This document shows positions 44,384 to 46,120 of a DNA stretch of 46,120 bases, in pieces. This DNA comes from Pseudomonadota bacterium (GTDB lineage Bacteria; Pseudomonadota; Gammaproteobacteria; Xanthomonadales; Rhodanobacteraceae), in contig JAKQJM010000039.1 of NCBI GenBank assembly GCA_029561145.1, forward strand, positions 1 through 46,120. The letters run 5' to 3'. Every line of letters begins with the position of its first letter. Within the stretch, counting starts at the first letter, position 1. Made by a program: the position numbers and the translations under genes. A model generated the notes under the pieces. The model saw only the letters and a program-made list of their open reading frames with translations. It had not been told where the DNA came from and ran no database searches.

Positions 44384-45304
44384 ATGGCTGCGAACTATCC
44401 CGAGTTCATCTGGCAGAACGGCAAGATCAAGCCCTGGGCCGAAGCAACGGTTCATGTCATGGCGCATGCGCTGCACTATGGATCTTCGGTGTTCGAGGGC
44501 ATCCGCAGCTACGAGACACCGAACGGCCCGGCGATCTTTCGTCTCGGCGACCATCTCAAACGCCTGTACATGTCGGCCAGGATCTACGACATGGCGATGC
44601 CGTACACGATCGACGAGCTGGCGGCCGCCTGTCGCGAAGTCATCCTGAAGAATGGGCTGACCAAGGCCTATCTGCGCCCCGTCGCGTTCCGTGGCCTCGG
44701 TGGATTCGGGCTTTCCGCCGAAACCCCGACCGATGTCGCCGTGGCGAGTTGGGAAATGGGACCGTATCTTGGCCCTGGCGTGCTCGAGGCCGGCATCGAT
44801 GCCTGTGTTTCGAGCTGGCAGCGTATGGCGCCGAACACGATCCCGGCGGGCGCCAAGGCGGGCGGAAACTATCTCTCGGGGCAATTGATCGCGCGCGAGG
44901 CGCGTCGACTCGGATTCGGTGAAGGCATCGCTTTGGCCTCGACCGGGCTGCTCAGCGAAGGTGCTGGTGAAAACCTGTTCCTCGTGTTCGACGGCCAGTT
45001 GCACACGACGCCCGCCAGCGCGGCCATCCTCAACGGCATAACGCGGCATACCTTGATCACGCTCGCCCGTGCCAACGGGATCGAGGTCATCGAGCGCGAC
45101 ATGCCGCGCGAATATCTCTACCTCGCCGATGAGATCCTCATGTGCGGCACGGCGGCCGAAGTCACGCCGATCCGCTCGGTCGACGGCAAGCCGGTCGGCG
45201 AAGGCAAGGCCGGTCCGGTCACGCGTCGTATGCAGGATCTGTATTTCGGCCTGTTCTCGGGCAAGACCGAGGACCGCTGGAACTGGCTCGATCCGGTCGC
45301 CTGA
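44384..45304 (+). CDS. ilvE: Branched-chain amino acid aminotransferase
   Basis: 306 aa from the ATG at 44384, preceded by AGGAA (E. coli IlvE is 309 aa); upstream in-frame ATGs lack support. A fold-type IV PLP enzyme: HALHYGSSVFEGIRSYET near the N-terminus, the PLP lysine in AGAKAGGNYLSGQL (Lys158), STGLLSEGAGENLFLV, and DEILMCGTAAEVTPI. It catalyses the last step of valine, leucine and isoleucine synthesis. It follows the DUF4124-like gene by 82 bp and converges with the histidine kinase gene. Confidence 0.96.
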   Translation: MAANYPEFIWQNGKIKPWAEATVHVMAHALHYGSSVFEGIRSYETPNGPAIFRLGDHLKRLYMSARIYDMAMPYTIDELAAACREVILKNGLTKAYLRPVAFRGLGGFGLSAETPTDVAVASWEMGPYLGPGVLEAGIDACVSSWQRMAPNTIPAGAKAGGNYLSGQLIAREARRLGFGEGIALASTGLLSEGAGENLFLVFDGQLHTTPASAAILNGITRHTLITLARANGIEVIERDMPREYLYLADEILMCGTAAEVTPIRSVDGKPVGEGKAGPVTRRMQDLYFGLFSGKTEDRWNWLDPVA

Positions 45305-46120
45305 TCAGGATCGTTCGTCGAAGCGCAGGGTGGCGACCGCGCCGCCCTGTGGGCGCGGGGCAAGCGAAACCTTCCAGCCGTAGAGTTCGCAGAGCCGGCG
45401 CACGATGGCGAGTCCAAGACCGGCACCCTTGACCAGGGTCGTACCGCGCTCGCCGCGCTCGAACAAGCGTTCGGCATCCTCGGCCGCGATGCCAGGACCG
45501 GTGTCTTCGACCGCGACGCGCCCGTGCCCGACGATCACGGTGACTTCGCCCTGCTGGGTGTACTTGAACGCATTGCTGATCAGGTTGGTCAGGGCCACCG
45601 CGACCACCGAGGACGGCGCGGCCGCGAACAAGGGCTGCTCCACGTCGAGACGCACCGAAACCGGCTTCGTGCCGAGATGGGGACGGCTGATATCGATCAC
45701 CTGTTCGACGACATGCGCCACGTCGGTGGTCTCGCCGTCGGCAGGCGCCTGGCGTTCACTGCGCGAAAGCAGGAGCAATGCGTCGGTCAGTTCAGTCGTC
45801 TGTCGCACCGCGCGCTCGATCCGATGCAGTCGCTCGCGCGCCTTGTCCGGAAGATCCTGGCCCATCAGCAACTCGGTCGTCGTCGCGATCACGGCCAGCG
45901 GTGTGCGCAGCTCGTGGCTGACATCGGCGTTGAACTCGCGATCGCGTTCGACCAGGCGGGTCAGACGCGCGGCATAGTCATCCAGCGCGAGGGCTAGCTC
46001 ACCGACCTCGTCGTTGGCGAAGCGGGGCGCCATCGGTTCGTACTTTCCCGTCTTGCGCAACTCGCGCAGGCGACTGGCAAGTCCGGTGACCGGACTCATC
46101 ACGCGCGACGACAGCCACAA
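45305..46120 (-). CDS. Sensor histidine kinase, C-terminal part (5' end outside window)
   Basis: The frame runs from the right window edge to a stop at 45305 (272 codons), so the sensor and upstream membrane segments are missing. Visible are the end of a HAMP domain (RVMSPVTGLASRLREL...NDEVGELALALDDYAARL), the HisKA dimerisation domain with H-box FNADVSHELRTPLAVI, and the HATPase domain with N-box NLISNAFKYT, G1 EDTGPGI and G2 GAGLGLAIV. It should autophosphorylate on the H-box His and pass the phosphate to a response regulator, presumably encoded to the right. The stop is 3 bp from that of ilvE. Confidence 0.93.
   Translation of the reverse strand: MWLSSRVMSPVTGLASRLRELRKTGKYEPMAPRFANDEVGELALALDDYAARLTRLVERDREFNADVSHELRTPLAVIATTTELLMGQDLPDKARERLHRIERAVRQTTELTDALLLLSRSERQAPADGETTDVAHVVEQVIDISRPHLGTKPVSVRLDVEQPLFAAAPSSVVAVALTNLISNAFKYTQQGEVTVIVGHGRVAVEDTGPGIAAEDAERLFERGERGTTLVKGAGLGLAIVRRLCELYGWKVSLAPRPQGGAVATLRFDERS

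Noticed and set aside
1-46120. CRISPR arrays, insertion sequences, tRNA/rRNA genes, prophage
   Set aside because: No spaced direct repeats, transposase motifs, tRNA-like cloverleafs or phage structural genes were recognised; most of the sequence is accounted for by core genes.

Overview
The window is GC-rich bacterial chromosome, densely packed with core metabolic genes. Gene content points to a gammaproteobacterium of the Lysobacterales (Xanthomonadales), perhaps near Rhodanobacteraceae/Dokdonella: LpoA, RlmM, Rnk and OxyR with Cys199/Cys208; MetX-type homoserine acylation feeding MetB; a SAM-I riboswitch in front of metX; and secreted proteins carrying a short DRIF-x-D-x-[FY] motif. The taxonomic placement is inference from gene content. 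No tRNA, rRNA, insertion sequence, prophage or CRISPR array was found.

Layout. (a) 1-7786, minus strand: a probable operon of a secreted VIT/vWA/TPR/DUF2135 protein, a DUF5706 (Pycsar-effector-like) membrane protein, and a very large membrane protein whose reading frame stays open for 1336 codons to the left edge. (b) 7787-8420: a gap without protein genes that holds a candidate small RNA on the minus strand (three hairpins, two with C-rich loops, then a T6 tract). (c) 8421-9912: oxyR and rnk. (d) 9979-14118, minus: DUF2007 gene, EamA transporter, apt, then the riboswitch-controlled metX-metB operon. (e) 14271-21081, plus: DUF3253 gene, glnS, a deaminase, rlmM and an ExeM-like secreted nuclease. 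(f) 21148-24914: rsmI divergent from lpoA-yraN-dolP, the enterobacterial arrangement without diaA. (g) 25025-27467: a GlcD/Dld-type oxidase and a secreted DUF4394-like protein. (h) 27586-30032, minus: ribH-nusB-thiL-pgpA, each overlapping or close to the next. (i) 30571-35901: metK and two secreted proteins of unknown function. (j) 35958-37925: SDR/AraC divergent pair and a lower-GC orphan ORF. (k) 38029-41734: SAH riboswitch, ahcY, a GGDEF protein on the opposite strand, and metF. (l) 41764-46120: asnB, a secreted DUF4124-like protein, ilvE, and the C-terminal part of a sensor histidine kinase.

The strongest theme is the methionine/SAM cycle. metX, metB, metK, ahcY and metF all lie here, under at least two RNA-level controls: a SAM-I riboswitch for metX-metB and an SAH riboswitch for ahcY. 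They also carry DNA-level signals: three contiguous met-box-like 8-mers on the metX -35, and an 18-bp inverted repeat shared by the ahcY and metF promoters. The least explained parts are the VIT/DUF5706/giant-membrane-protein operon, the C-rich-loop RNA between it and oxyR, and a terminator-like hairpin in the asnB leader preceded by three consecutive Asn codons.
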